Assembly: GCF_027625995.1 (NCBI RefSeq)
Contig: NZ_CP115396.1
Coordinates: 1,116,001 to 1,180,000, forward strand
Direction: 5' to 3'
DNA length: 64,000 bases
From: Hymenobacter yonginensis
GTDB lineage: Bacteria; Bacteroidota; Bacteroidia; Cytophagales; Hymenobacteraceae
Part shown: positions 16,333-24,370 of the stretch, one piece after another
How positions within the stretch are numbered: position 1 is the first letter of the stretch
How the letters are laid out: every line of letters begins with the position of its first letter
Program-made: the position numbers and the translations under genes
The notes under the pieces: model-generated
Database searches by the model: none
Seen by the model: the letters and a program-made list of their open reading frames with translations, nothing else
What the model was told of the DNA's origin: nothing

Positions 16333-16899
16333 ATGAACATTCTCGTTCTCGACAACTACGACTCCTTCACCTACAACCTCGTGCAGGTGCTGCGGGAGCT
16401 GGGGCATACCAGCAACGTCACCGTGATTCGCAACGACAAGCTGGCCGTGGACGACGTGGCCGCCTACGACGCGGTGCTGCTGTCGCCCGGCCCCGGCGTG
16501 CCCTCGGAAGCGGGCCTGATGCCCGAAATCATCCGTCGCTACGCAAGTTCCAAGCGGATTCTGGGCGTGTGTCTGGGCCACCAGGGCCTGGCCGAGAGCT
16601 TCGGCGGGGAGCTGTACAACCTGCCCCAGGTGCTGCACGGCCTAGCCACTGACGCCCACCTCACCACCGCCGATAAGCTGTTTGAGGGCTTGCCCGATAC
16701 CTTTAAAGTGGGTCGCTACCACAGCTGGAGCGTGCGCCCCGAGAGCGTGCCCGCCGAGCTGGAAGTCACTGCCCTCGACGACGCCGGCCAGGTACTGGCC
16801 TTCCGCCACCGGGAGTATGATGTGCGCGGCGTGCAGTTCCACCCCGAGTCCATCCTCACTGAGCACGGCCACCAGATGTTGCGCAACTGGCTAAGTTAG
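16333..16899 (+). CDS. trpG: Anthranilate synthase component II (glutamine amidotransferase)
   Basis: This 188-residue class I glutamine amidotransferase supplies ammonia to TrpE. It opens with NILVLDNYDSFTYNLVQ. LLSPGPGVPSEAG forms the oxyanion region. The triad is Cys80 in GVCLGHQ, His170 and Glu172 in VQFHPESIL. The length is typical of a free-standing TrpG without a fused TrpD domain. Some Bacteroidota share one such subunit between anthranilate and aminodeoxychorismate synthases. No pabB is seen here, so a double role is possible but not shown. Confidence 0.96.
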   Translation: MNILVLDNYDSFTYNLVQVLRELGHTSNVTVIRNDKLAVDDVAAYDAVLLSPGPGVPSEAGLMPEIIRRYASSKRILGVCLGHQGLAESFGGELYNLPQVLHGLATDAHLTTADKLFEGLPDTFKVGRYHSWSVRPESVPAELEVTALDDAGQVLAFRHREYDVRGVQFHPESILTEHGHQMLRNWLS

Positions 16900-16918
16900 G
16901 CTGCCATATCGCTCCATC

Positions 16919-17020
16919 TGTCATCCTGAGCGGAGCGAAGGACCCTATCATACCAGAACGACCATCGTGGTTACGCTTCGTGCTAACGTGATAAGGTCCT
17001 TCGCTCCGCTCAGGATGACA
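16919..17020. repeat. Two-armed hairpin repeat (GTCATCCTGAGC type) between trpG and trpD
   Basis: The arm TGTCATCCTGAGCGGAGCG... and its inverted copy (about 26 bp each) flank a 49-bp centre. Within an arm ATCCT can pair with AGGAC, so each arm is a small hairpin. Same family as 18084, 22095, 23014, 36235, 59603 and 60461. Confidence 0.85.
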
Positions 17021-17073
17021 GAAGAACATCCATCAGCGAAATTCTTTTAATCCGCATACTCTGCGATTCAATT

Positions 17074-18066
17074 GTGAAACAGATTCTCAATAAACTATTC
17101 GACCAGCAGCTGCTGACTCACCCCGAGGCGCTGGAAGCCATGCTGCGCATTGGGCAGGGCGAGGCCAACGCGGCGGAAATGGCGGCCTTCATGAGCGTGT
17201 ACCGGATGCGGCCCATTTCGGTGCCGGAGCTGGCGGGCTTCCGCGAGGCCCTGCTGAGCCTCAGCCGTGACCCGGAGCTGGGCACCCGCGACACGGTGGA
17301 CATTGTGGGCACCGGCGGCGACGGCAAGGACACGCTCAACATCAGCACGCTGGCTTGTTTTGTAGTGGCCGGGGCCGGCTACAAGGTCACCAAGCACGGC
17401 AACATCGGCGTGTCGTCGGTGTGTGGGTCGTCGGATGTGCTGCAGCAGCTGGGCGTGGAGTTTGGGGTGGGCAACGACGTGCTGCAGCGGCAGCTGGAGC
17501 GGGCCGGCATCTGCTTTTTGCACGCGCCGGCCTTCCACCCGGCCATGCGCCATGCCGGGCCGGTGCGCCGGGAGCTGGGCGTGCGCACGTTCTTCAACAT
17601 TTTGGGCCCGCTGGTGAACCCCGCGCGGCCGAAGTTTCAGGTGGCTGGCACCTTCAGCCTGGAGCTGCTGCGCCTCTACCACTACCTGCTCCAGCAAACC
17701 GACACCCGCTACGCTGTGGTGCACGCCCTGGATGGCTACGATGAACTCTCGCTGACGGCCGCCGCCAAGCTGGCCACGCCCGAGGGCGAGCGGGTGGTAT
17801 CGGCCGCCGACCTGGGCCTGACCCTGAACCAACCCGAGGAGCTGGCCGGTGGCCGCACCGCCGCCGAGTCGGCCGCCATCTTTGTGGATGTGCTGGAAGG
17901 TCGCGCCACCCGCGCCCAGCGCGACGTGGTAACGGCCAACGCGGCCCTGGCCATCGGCTGCCTGGAACCGGCCTTCAGCTTCGCTGACAGCTTGGCCGCC
18001 GCCCGCGAGTCGCTGGATTCCGGCCGCGCCCGCCAGGCGCTGCGGGAGCTGGTGGCAGCCATCTGA
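17074..18066 (+). CDS. trpD: Anthranilate phosphoribosyltransferase
   Basis: This 330-residue enzyme joins anthranilate to PRPP to form phosphoribosyl-anthranilate. The glycine-rich PRPP loop VGTGGDGKDTLNIST is intact, as are KHGNIGVSSVCGSSDVL, FLHAPAFHPAMRHAGPVRRELGVRTFFNILGPLVNPA and HALDGYDELSL. The start is GTG at 17074 (read MKQILNKLFDQQLL), which fits the normal family N-terminus. No ATG lies at a comparable place. It is the third gene of the trp operon, spaced from trpG by a hairpin repeat. Confidence 0.96.
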   Translation: MKQILNKLFDQQLLTHPEALEAMLRIGQGEANAAEMAAFMSVYRMRPISVPELAGFREALLSLSRDPELGTRDTVDIVGTGGDGKDTLNISTLACFVVAGAGYKVTKHGNIGVSSVCGSSDVLQQLGVEFGVGNDVLQRQLERAGICFLHAPAFHPAMRHAGPVRRELGVRTFFNILGPLVNPARPKFQVAGTFSLELLRLYHYLLQQTDTRYAVVHALDGYDELSLTAAAKLATPEGERVVSAADLGLTLNQPEELAGGRTAAESAAIFVDVLEGRATRAQRDVVTANAALAIGCLEPAFSFADSLAAARESLDSGRARQALRELVAAI

Positions 18067-18083
18067 CCCCAATAAACAGGTCC

Positions 18084-18202
18084 TGTCATCCTGAGCGGAG
18101 CGAAGGACCTTATCAAACTAGAACGACTGTTGTTGTTACGCTTCGTGCGAATGGCACAAGGTCCTTCGTCGCCGCTTGATTCGCGGAATGCTCAGGATGA
18201 CA
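18084..18202. repeat. Two-armed hairpin repeat (GTCATCCTGAGC type) between trpD and trpC
   Basis: Same family and same left arm as the element at 16919-17020. The right arm carries a 17-bp insertion (around 18170-18187) that breaks the perfect match, which suggests an older or altered copy. Confidence 0.8.
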
Positions 18203-18256
18203 CACGATTTTCGAAACAGCTATCAGCCAACAGCTAGTAGCTAACAGCTCAAAAAA

Positions 18257-19069
18257 ATGACCATTCTCGATACCATCATTGCCCACAAGCGTCAGGAAGT
18301 TGCCACCCGCCAGAGCCTAGTGCCGGTGAAGCTGCTGGAGCAAAGCTTCTACATGCCGGCCCAGCCCCTGAGTTTGCGCCGCTACCTGCTGCGCGACGAT
18401 TTGAGCGGCATCATTGCCGAGTTCAAGCGCAAATCACCCAGCAAAGGCGTGATTAACGCCCACGCGCCGGTGGAGCGCACCACGCTGGGCTACATGCAGG
18501 CCGGCGCCTCGGCGCTGTCGGTGCTGACGGATACGGAGTTTTTCGGGGGCAAGAACGAGGACCTGACTACGGCCCGGCGCTTCAATTTCTGCCCCATCCT
18601 GCGCAAGGATTTCGTGGTGGATGAGTACCAGATTATCGAAGCCAAAAGCCTCGGGGCTGATGCCGTGCTGCTGATTGCGGCCGTGCTCAGCGGCGAGGAA
18701 GTGCTGCGCTTGGGCCGCCTGGCCAAAAGCCTGGGCCTGGAAGTGCTGCTCGAAATCCACAATGACGAGGAACTCGACAAAACCCTGCACCCCGACGCCG
18801 TGAGCCTAGTGGGTGTGAACAACCGCAACCTCCACGACTTCTCCGTGAGCCTCGATACCTCCGGTGAGCTAGCCCAGCGCATTCCTGATGAGTACGTGAA
18901 GGTGACAGAAAGCGGCCTAACCACCGCCGCCGATATCGAAGCCTTGCGCGCCGTAGGCTACCGCGGCTTCCTGATGGGTGAAACCTTCATGCGCCACTCC
19001 CGACCCGAAAAAGCCTGCGCCGCGCTGGTGCAGCAGCTCCGGGCTACCGAGGCGGTGACGTTGTTATAA
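18257..19069 (+). CDS. trpC: Indole-3-glycerol-phosphate synthase
   Basis: This 270-residue (beta/alpha)8-barrel enzyme closes the indole ring. Visible family signatures are IIAEFKRKSPSKG (with the catalytic Lys of the beta-1 loop), ASALSVLTDTEFFGG, PILRKDFVVDEYQI (beta-3 Lys), LLIAAVLS, LEVLLEIHNDEEL, VGVNNRNLHDF and VTESGLTTAADI. It is free-standing, not fused to TrpF as in enteric bacteria. TrpF is encoded next. The ATG at 18257 gives the normal N-terminus MTILDTIIAHKRQEV. Confidence 0.96.
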   Translation: MTILDTIIAHKRQEVATRQSLVPVKLLEQSFYMPAQPLSLRRYLLRDDLSGIIAEFKRKSPSKGVINAHAPVERTTLGYMQAGASALSVLTDTEFFGGKNEDLTTARRFNFCPILRKDFVVDEYQIIEAKSLGADAVLLIAAVLSGEEVLRLGRLAKSLGLEVLLEIHNDEELDKTLHPDAVSLVGVNNRNLHDFSVSLDTSGELAQRIPDEYVKVTESGLTTAADIEALRAVGYRGFLMGETFMRHSRPEKACAALVQQLRATEAVTLL

Positions 19070-19081
19070 GGGCCAGAACGA

Positions 19082-19181
19082 TGTAGAGACGCAATATTTT
19101 GCGTCTCGTCGTTGAACGACCAGCACCGCGCATATCAAACAACATCAGCAACGGGGAGACGCAAAATATTGCGTCTCTACA
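19082..19181. repeat. Two-armed hairpin repeat (GTAGAGACGC type) between trpC and trpF
   Basis: The left arm TGTAGAGACGCAATATTTTG... can fold on itself (GAGACGCAA with TTGCGTCTC), and the same is true of the inverted right arm. The inner sequence holds CGTTGAACGAC and CAACATCAGCAACG. The outer arms are the same as in the copy at 50512-50612. Confidence 0.85.
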
Positions 19182-19191
19182 CCTTCCACAC

Positions 19192-19839
19192 ATGCCAACC
19201 AACTCCTACCACATGCCTCACCTCAAAGTCTGCGGGATGGCCGATGCCGACAGCCTGCGGGCGGTGGCGGCACTGCAGCCCGATTTTCTGGGGTTCATCT
19301 TCTACCCGAAGTCGAAGCGGTACGTGGGGGGGCGGCTGCCAGCGGCGGCGGTGCGGGAGTTGCCGGCCGCCATCCGCAAGGTGGGCGTGTTCGTGGACGA
19401 CGACGCGGCTGCGGTGCTGGCGCGGGTGCGGGAGTTTGATTTGCAGCTGGCCCAGCTCCACGGCCACGAAACGCCCGACACCTGCGCCGCGGTGCGGGCC
19501 GGCGGCGTGCCGGTAGTGAAGGCGTTTGCGGTGGGCGAGGGGTTCGACTTCGCGCAGCTCCAGCCCTACGTGGGCAGCGTGGACTACTTCCTCTTCGATA
19601 CGGCCGGCCCCCAGCCCGGCGGCAACGGCACCGCCTTCGACTGGACGCTGCTGCAGGACTACAACCTAACGGTGCCGTACTTTCTGGCCGGCGGCATCGG
19701 GCCGGAACACGCGGCGGCGCTGCGCAACCTTCGGCTGCCCAGCCTGTTTGCCCTGGACCTGAACAGCCGCTTCGAAACCGCCCCGGGCACCAAGGATGCC
19801 GGCCGGCTGGAGGCTTTTTTTCAGGAGTTGAAAGCATAA
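19192..19839 (+). CDS. trpF: Phosphoribosylanthranilate isomerase
   Basis: This enzyme catalyses the Amadori rearrangement between TrpD and TrpC. HLKVCGMADADSL holds the catalytic Cys of beta-1, and FLGFIFYPKSKRYVGG, VGVFVDDD, LQLAQLHGHETPD, DYFLFDTAGPQPGGNGTAFDW (with the catalytic Asp) and FLAGGIGPEHA match the family. The reading frame is open further upstream, but that part is encoded by the repeat at 19082-19181 and is not part of the protein. The start is either the ATG at 19192 (215 residues) or the ATG at 19213 (MPHLKVCGM, 208 residues). The second fits the family N-terminus better. Confidence 0.94.
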   Translation: MPTNSYHMPHLKVCGMADADSLRAVAALQPDFLGFIFYPKSKRYVGGRLPAAAVRELPAAIRKVGVFVDDDAAAVLARVREFDLQLAQLHGHETPDTCAAVRAGGVPVVKAFAVGEGFDFAQLQPYVGSVDYFLFDTAGPQPGGNGTAFDWTLLQDYNLTVPYFLAGGIGPEHAAALRNLRLPSLFALDLNSRFETAPGTKDAGRLEAFFQELKA

Positions 19840-19893
19840 CAAGCCAGCATCATAACACAGGCAGATTGCGCTAAAGACGGATACACAAAAGCT

Positions 19894-20802
19894 ATGAGCG
19901 AAATAAAGATTGCGCTGGACTGGACGGTAAACACCAACCACACGGGCTTCGTGGTGGCCCAGGAGCTGGGCTGGTACGCGCAGCACGGCTTGGAGGTGGA
20001 GCTGCTGACCCCGGAGGCTGACAACTACGCTCTGACTCCGGCCAAGAAGGTAGAGCTGGGCCAGGCCGACTTTGCGCTTTGCCCGCTGGAAAGCATCATC
20101 AGCTACCGCACCAAGGCCCGGCCGTTCGACGCCATAGCCGTGGCCGCCCTGCTGACGGAAGACCTGAGCAGCATCGTCACGCTCAAGCGCCCAGATATTC
20201 AGTCGCCCAAAGATTTGGCCGGCAAAATCTACGCCTCGTACCAAGCCCGCTACGAGGACCAGATAGTGGCGAAGATGCTGGAAAACGACGGTGCTACCGA
20301 TCCGCTCACCATCACCTACCCCGAGAAGCTGGGCATCTGGAACACGCTGCTGCAGCAGCAGGCCGACGCCACCTGGATTTTCGATAACTGGGAAGGCGTG
20401 CAGGCCCGGCAGCAGGGCGTGGCGCTGACCAGTTTCCGTCTGGCCGATTATGGTATTCCGTACGGCTATTCGCCCGTCATCATGGCGTCGGAAAAGCGGG
20501 GGCTGGAAAACGGGGAGGCCTACCGGAAGTTTCTGCGGGTGTCCGGGCAGGGCTTCCTGCACGCCAAAGACCACCCGGAAGAGGCGGTAGCACTGCTGCA
20601 AAAGCTGGTACCAGCCGCTGACCGCAACCCCGGTTTCCTGCTCGAAAGCCAGCAGTACACGGCCGAATACTACGGCAGCGGCCCCAGCTGGGGCCACATG
20701 AGCCCCGCAAGGGTGCAGCGCTACCTGGACTGGCTGGCCGAGTATGGCCTGGAAACCCGGAAGCTACCGCTGTCGGAAGTCATGACCAACGACCTGTTAT
20801 AA
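19894..20802 (+). CDS. THI5/NMT1-like periplasmic-binding-fold protein without signal peptide, inside the trp operon
   Basis: This 302-residue protein begins MSEIKIALDWTVNTNHTGFVVAQELGWYA, the usual opening of the NMT1/THI5 family, and has the two-lobed SBP_bac fold through KDLAGKIYASYQARYEDQIV and TWIFDNWEGVQARQQG. Bacterial members normally bind thiamine precursors or other small molecules for ABC import and carry a signal peptide or lipobox. This one has neither, and no permease or ATPase gene is near. It also lacks the Cys cluster of yeast Thi5 that marks suicide synthesis of HMP-P. It is co-directional, 55 bp after trpF and 85 bp before trpB. It may be a cytoplasmic binding protein or enzyme linked to PLP or thiamine metabolism. 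The role is unknown. Confidence 0.75.
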   Translation: MSEIKIALDWTVNTNHTGFVVAQELGWYAQHGLEVELLTPEADNYALTPAKKVELGQADFALCPLESIISYRTKARPFDAIAVAALLTEDLSSIVTLKRPDIQSPKDLAGKIYASYQARYEDQIVAKMLENDGATDPLTITYPEKLGIWNTLLQQQADATWIFDNWEGVQARQQGVALTSFRLADYGIPYGYSPVIMASEKRGLENGEAYRKFLRVSGQGFLHAKDHPEEAVALLQKLVPAADRNPGFLLESQQYTAEYYGSGPSWGHMSPARVQRYLDWLAEYGLETRKLPLSEVMTNDLL

Positions 20803-20886
20803 GAAACCTTTTTTGCGTCTGATTTCGCGGGGTAAGCCACTGCGAGACCCTGCGCCACCCACCCCGAGACTCTGCGAAAAACCATC

Positions 20887-22083
20887 ATGAAACCAACCTA
20901 CCAACAACCCACGGAGCGCGGCTACTACGGCCAGTTCGGGGGCGCGTTCATTCCCGAAATGCTCTACCCCAACGTGGAGGAGCTGCGCCAGCAATACTTG
21001 AGCATCATGGCCGAGCCGGAGTTCCAGCAGGAATACCAGCAGCTGTTGCGCGACTACGTGGGTCGGCCCACGCCGCTGTTCGAGGCCAAGCGGCTATCGG
21101 CGAAGTACAACACCCGCATCTACCTCAAGCGCGAGGACCTTTGCCACACCGGCGCCCATAAGGTAAACAACACCGTGGGGCAGATTCTGCTGGCCAAGCG
21201 CCTGGGCAAAACGCGCATTATTGCCGAAACCGGCGCCGGCCAGCACGGCGTGGCCACCGCCACCGTGTGCGCCCTGATGGGCATGGAGTGCATCGTGTAC
21301 ATGGGCGAAATCGACATGGAGCGGCAGAAGCCCAACGTATACCGTATGCGCCTGCTGGGGGCCGAGGTGCGGGCGGCCATGAGTGGCAGCCGCACCCTCA
21401 AGGACGCCACCAACGAGGCCATCCGCGACTGGATCAGCAACCCCGTGGATACGCACTACATCATCGGCTCGGTGGTGGGCCCGCACCCGTACCCCGATCT
21501 GGTGGCGCGCCTGCAGGCGGTTATCAGCGAGGAAATGCGCAAGCAGCTGCTGGAGAAAACCGGCTCCGAGCTGCCCCAGTACGTGGTGGCTTGTGTGGGC
21601 GGCGGCTCCAACGCGGCCGGCGCGTTCTACCACTTCCTGGAGGAGCCCTCGGTGCAGCTGGTAGCCGTGGAAGCGGCCGGACACGGCGTGCATTCAGGCC
21701 ACTCGGCAGCCACGTCGGTGCTGGGTACGCCGGGCGTGATTCACGGCAGCCGCACGCTGTTGATGCAGGACGAGGACGGCCAGATTACCGAGCCCTACTC
21801 CATTTCCGCCGGCCTCGATTACCCCGGTATTGGCCCGCTGCACGCCTTCCTGGCCGATTCCAAGCGCGCCCGCTTTATCAGCATCGAAGACGAAGCAGCC
21901 CTGAAAGCCGTGGCCGAATGCAGCCGCCTCGAAGGCATCATCCCGGCTCTGGAAACCGCCCACGCCCTGGCCGCCCTCGACCAGCTCGGCGCTGGCCCCG
22001 ACGATGTGGTGGTCATCAACCTCTCCGGCCGCGGCGACAAGGACCTGGAAACCTACATCAAGTACGCTGACGCTATCATGTAA
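20887..22083 (+). CDS. trpB: Tryptophan synthase beta chain
   Basis: This 398-residue PLP enzyme makes tryptophan from indole and serine. It shows [28 protein letters not shown] (PLP-binding Lys92), [34 protein letters not shown], the phosphate loop [12 protein letters not shown], and [14 protein letters not shown]. All are typical of a TrpB1-type subunit that pairs with TrpA, which is encoded directly downstream. The start [21 protein letters not shown] is normal for the family. Confidence 0.97.
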   Translation: MKPTYQQPTERGYYGQFGGAFIPEMLYPNVEELRQQYLSIMAEPEFQQEYQQLLRDYVGRPTPLFEAKRLSAKYNTRIYLKREDLCHTGAHKVNNTVGQILLAKRLGKTRIIAETGAGQHGVATATVCALMGMECIVYMGEIDMERQKPNVYRMRLLGAEVRAAMSGSRTLKDATNEAIRDWISNPVDTHYIIGSVVGPHPYPDLVARLQAVISEEMRKQLLEKTGSELPQYVVACVGGGSNAAGAFYHFLEEPSVQLVAVEAAGHGVHSGHSAATSVLGTPGVIHGSRTLLMQDEDGQITEPYSISAGLDYPGIGPLHAFLADSKRARFISIEDEAALKAVAECSRLEGIIPALETAHALAALDQLGAGPDDVVVINLSGRGDKDLETYIKYADAIM

Positions 22084-22094
22084 GGCAATGCCAT

Positions 22095-22200
22095 TGTCAT
22101 GCTGAGCTTGTCGAAGCATCTCTACCTCTGGCTAATTTCTACTTGTAGACGAAGCGGTAGAGATGCTTCGACTGCGGCTCCGCCTTCGCTCAGCATGACA
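22095..22200. repeat. Two-armed hairpin repeat (GTCATGCTGAGC type) between trpB and trpA
   Basis: The left arm TGTCATGCTGAGCTTGTCG...CATCTCTACC and an inverted right arm flank a roughly 30-bp centre. Here ATGCT pairs with AGCAT within an arm, where the 16919 copy has ATCCT with AGGAC. Confidence 0.85.
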
Positions 22201-22216
22201 GACAATATCACGTGAC

Positions 22217-22999
22217 ATGACCAACCGAATCAAAGACGCCTTCGACAAAAAGCAGAAAAACCTGCTCAACATCTACTTCACGGCCGGCTACCCCAGCCTG
22301 CACGACACCGTACCGCTGATCAAAGCCCTGAGCGAAGCCGGGGCCGACCTCATCGAAATCGGGATGCCGTTTTCGGACCCGCTGGCCGATGGGCCGGTGA
22401 TTCAGGCCAGCAGCACCGTGGCCCTGGCCAACGGCATGAACCTGCGGGTGCTGTTCGAGCAGCTGAAGGGCATCCGGGAGAGCGTGCCCGAAACGCCGAT
22501 TCTGCTGATGGGCTACCTCAACCCGGTGATGCAGTTCGGGGTGGATAACTTCTGCCGCGAAGCCGCCGCCGCCGGGGCCGACGGCATCATCCTGCCCGAC
22601 CTGCCCCTCGACGATTACGTGGCCGAATACCAGGACATCTTCCGCCGCCACAACCTGCGGCCGGTGTTCCTCATCACCCCGCAAACCGCCCCGGAGCGCA
22701 TCCGCCGCATCGACGAGCTGACCGATTCGTTCCTGTACCTCGTGTCGGGTCCCGGCACTACGGGCGGAGCCAACACCCAGGCCGAGGGCGTGCAGGAAGC
22801 CTATTTCCAGCGCATCGAGGCCATGAACCTGCGCAACCCCCGCCTCATCGGCTTCGGTATCGGCGACAAAGCCTCGTTCCAGAACGCCTGCCAGTACGCC
22901 GAAGGTGCCATCATCGGCTCCGCGCTGATTCGCGCCCTGGAAGGCGTGGACGACGCCCCGGCTGCGGCCAAGCGGTTTGTTTCTTCGGTGCTGGCTTAA
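22217..22999 (+). CDS. trpA: Tryptophan synthase alpha chain
   Basis: This 260-residue barrel enzyme splits indole-3-glycerol phosphate and channels indole to TrpB. LIEIGMPFSDPLADGPVIQ carries the catalytic Glu and Asp. ILLMGYLNPVMQFG, DGIILPDLPLDD, LITPQTAPERI, YLVSGPGTTGG and GFGIGDKASF follow the family order, and IIGSALIRAL closes it. It is the last tryptophan-specific gene of the operon. A DAHP synthase gene on the same strand follows after one more hairpin repeat. Confidence 0.97.
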   Translation: MTNRIKDAFDKKQKNLLNIYFTAGYPSLHDTVPLIKALSEAGADLIEIGMPFSDPLADGPVIQASSTVALANGMNLRVLFEQLKGIRESVPETPILLMGYLNPVMQFGVDNFCREAAAAGADGIILPDLPLDDYVAEYQDIFRRHNLRPVFLITPQTAPERIRRIDELTDSFLYLVSGPGTTGGANTQAEGVQEAYFQRIEAMNLRNPRLIGFGIGDKASFQNACQYAEGAIIGSALIRALEGVDDAPAAAKRFVSSVLA

Positions 23000-23013
23000 G
23001 CACTATAAAAAAG

Positions 23014-23135
23014 AACGTCATGCTGAGCGCAGCGGAGCGGAGTCGAAGCATCTCGCGTGCTAACGTTGTAATAGTAACCCAACGATTCGAGCGAGATGCT
23101 TCGACTACGGCTGCGCCTTCGCTCAGCATGACGTA
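23014..23135. repeat. Two-armed hairpin repeat (GTCATGCTGAGC type) between trpA and the DAHP synthase gene
   Basis: The left arm AACGTCATGCTGAGCGCAG... ends in CATCTCGCGTGCTAACG. The right arm is its inverted copy ending CTCAGCATGACGT. The inner edge CGTGCTAACGTTG matches the core motif shared with the 32836, 33556 and 60461 copies. Confidence 0.85.
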
Positions 23136-23161
23136 CTGATATTTTTCTCCCTCCCCAGAAC

Positions 23162-24175
23162 ATGATCATCCAACTCGACCCCCATATCACCGAAGCCGAT
23201 AAGGCCGCCATTGAAGCCCGCATTCAGGAGCTGAAGTACAAGGCCACGGAGGTGAAAACCCAGCGCGCCCACTACTTGGTAGCCATCGGCAAGGCCGATG
23301 TGGACCTGCGTGCCATCGGCCAGCTGCCCGGCATCCTCGACATCCACCGCGTATCGGACGACTACAAGCTGGTGAGCCGCAAGTGGCGCGTGCGCCCCAC
23401 CGTGCTCGACCTCGGCGACGGGGTGCGCATCGGGGAAGGCTCGCTCACGCTGGCCGCCGGCCCGTGCAGCATCGAGAGCGAAAAGCAGATGGAGCTAATC
23501 ATGCAGCACCTCGTGGACAACGACGTGCGCATCATGCGCGGGGGCGTGTTCAAGCCCCGCTCGTCGCCGTATGCGTTCCGCGGGCTGGGCATGGAAGGCC
23601 TGAAGGATTTCCACCGCATGGCCCGGGAGCGGGGCATCAAAATCGTGACGGAGGTCATGCAGGTGTCGCAGGTAGAGGAGATGCACGACTACGTGGACGT
23701 GTTCCAGGTGGGCGCGCGCAACACCCAGAATTTTAACCTGCTCGACGCCCTGGGCGGCGTGGACAAGCCCGTGATGATCAAGCGCGGTATTTCCGGCACC
23801 ATTGAGGAGCTGCTGTCGTCGGCTGAGTACGTGTTTTCTGGCGGCAACGAGAAGCTGATTCTCTGCGAGCGGGGCATCCGTACCTTTGAAACGGCCTCGC
23901 GCAACACGCTGGATTTGAACGCCGTGCCCATCCTGAAAGAGAAAACCCACCTGCCCGTCATCGTGGACCCCTCGCACGGCATCGGCATCCGCGAGTACGT
24001 GCCCACCATGGCCCTGGCCGGCGTGATGGCCGGTGCCGACGGCATCATCTACGAAGCCCACGAGAAGCCCGAAGAAGCCGCCTCCGACGGTGCCCAGACC
24101 CTGAATTTCCAGGAGTCGGAACGCCTGATTCGCAACCTGCGCAAAGTGTACGCCCTGCGCCAGGAGCTGGAGTAG
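23162..24175 (+). CDS. aroF: 3-deoxy-7-phosphoheptulonate (DAHP) synthase, type I-beta with N-terminal regulatory domain
   Basis: This 337-residue enzyme condenses PEP and erythrose-4-phosphate, the entry step of the shikimate pathway. Residues 1-70 (MIIQLDPHITEADKAAIE to HRVSDDYKLVSRKW) form the ferredoxin-like extension typical of the type I-beta group in Bacillus and Thermotoga. The barrel has AAGPCSIESEKQ, RGGVFKPRSSPYAFRGLG, TEVMQVSQV, QVGARNTQNF, MIKRGISGT, LCERGIRTFET and VDPSHGIGI with the metal-binding and substrate residues. Its place at the end of the trp operon suggests that supply of the first shikimate intermediate follows tryptophan demand. The symbol aroF is used here for the function; no orthology is implied. 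Confidence 0.93.
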   Translation: MIIQLDPHITEADKAAIEARIQELKYKATEVKTQRAHYLVAIGKADVDLRAIGQLPGILDIHRVSDDYKLVSRKWRVRPTVLDLGDGVRIGEGSLTLAAGPCSIESEKQMELIMQHLVDNDVRIMRGGVFKPRSSPYAFRGLGMEGLKDFHRMARERGIKIVTEVMQVSQVEEMHDYVDVFQVGARNTQNFNLLDALGGVDKPVMIKRGISGTIEELLSSAEYVFSGGNEKLILCERGIRTFETASRNTLDLNAVPILKEKTHLPVIVDPSHGIGIREYVPTMALAGVMAGADGIIYEAHEKPEEAASDGAQTLNFQESERLIRNLRKVYALRQELE

Positions 24176-24187
24176 AAGGTAAACTAA

Positions 24188-24331
24188 AAGGCTAGTTCCC
24201 CTCCTTGGAAAGGAGGGGCTAGGGGTGGTTGATGAACGCTGGAACGATGCTAGAGCTAGTTCTAAAAACTGTTCTAACGCAAGGCCAACCACCTCTAGCC
24301 CCTCCTTTCCAAGGAGGGGAACTAGCTTTTT
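24188..24331. repeat. Two-armed hairpin repeat (CCCCTCCTT type) after the DAHP synthase gene
   Basis: The arm AGTTCCCCTCCTTGGAAAGG... folds on itself (CCCCTCCTT with AAGGAGGGG) and recurs inverted at the right end. The inner edges read GGTGGTTGAT and CAACCACC. Same family as 53898-54032. Confidence 0.85.
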
Positions 24332-24370
24332 AAACATAGTAGAAGTCCGATCTACTGTTACCTTGCCGGT

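Noticed and set aside
19099-19191. N-terminal extension of TrpF
   Set aside because: These codons are the right half of a dispersed hairpin repeat. The TrpF family begins at about MPHLKVCGM.
16919-23135. Intergenic hairpins of the trp operon as rho-independent terminators
   Set aside because: They have no T runs after the stem, share sequence with copies in unrelated places, and have long loops, so they are dispersed repeats.
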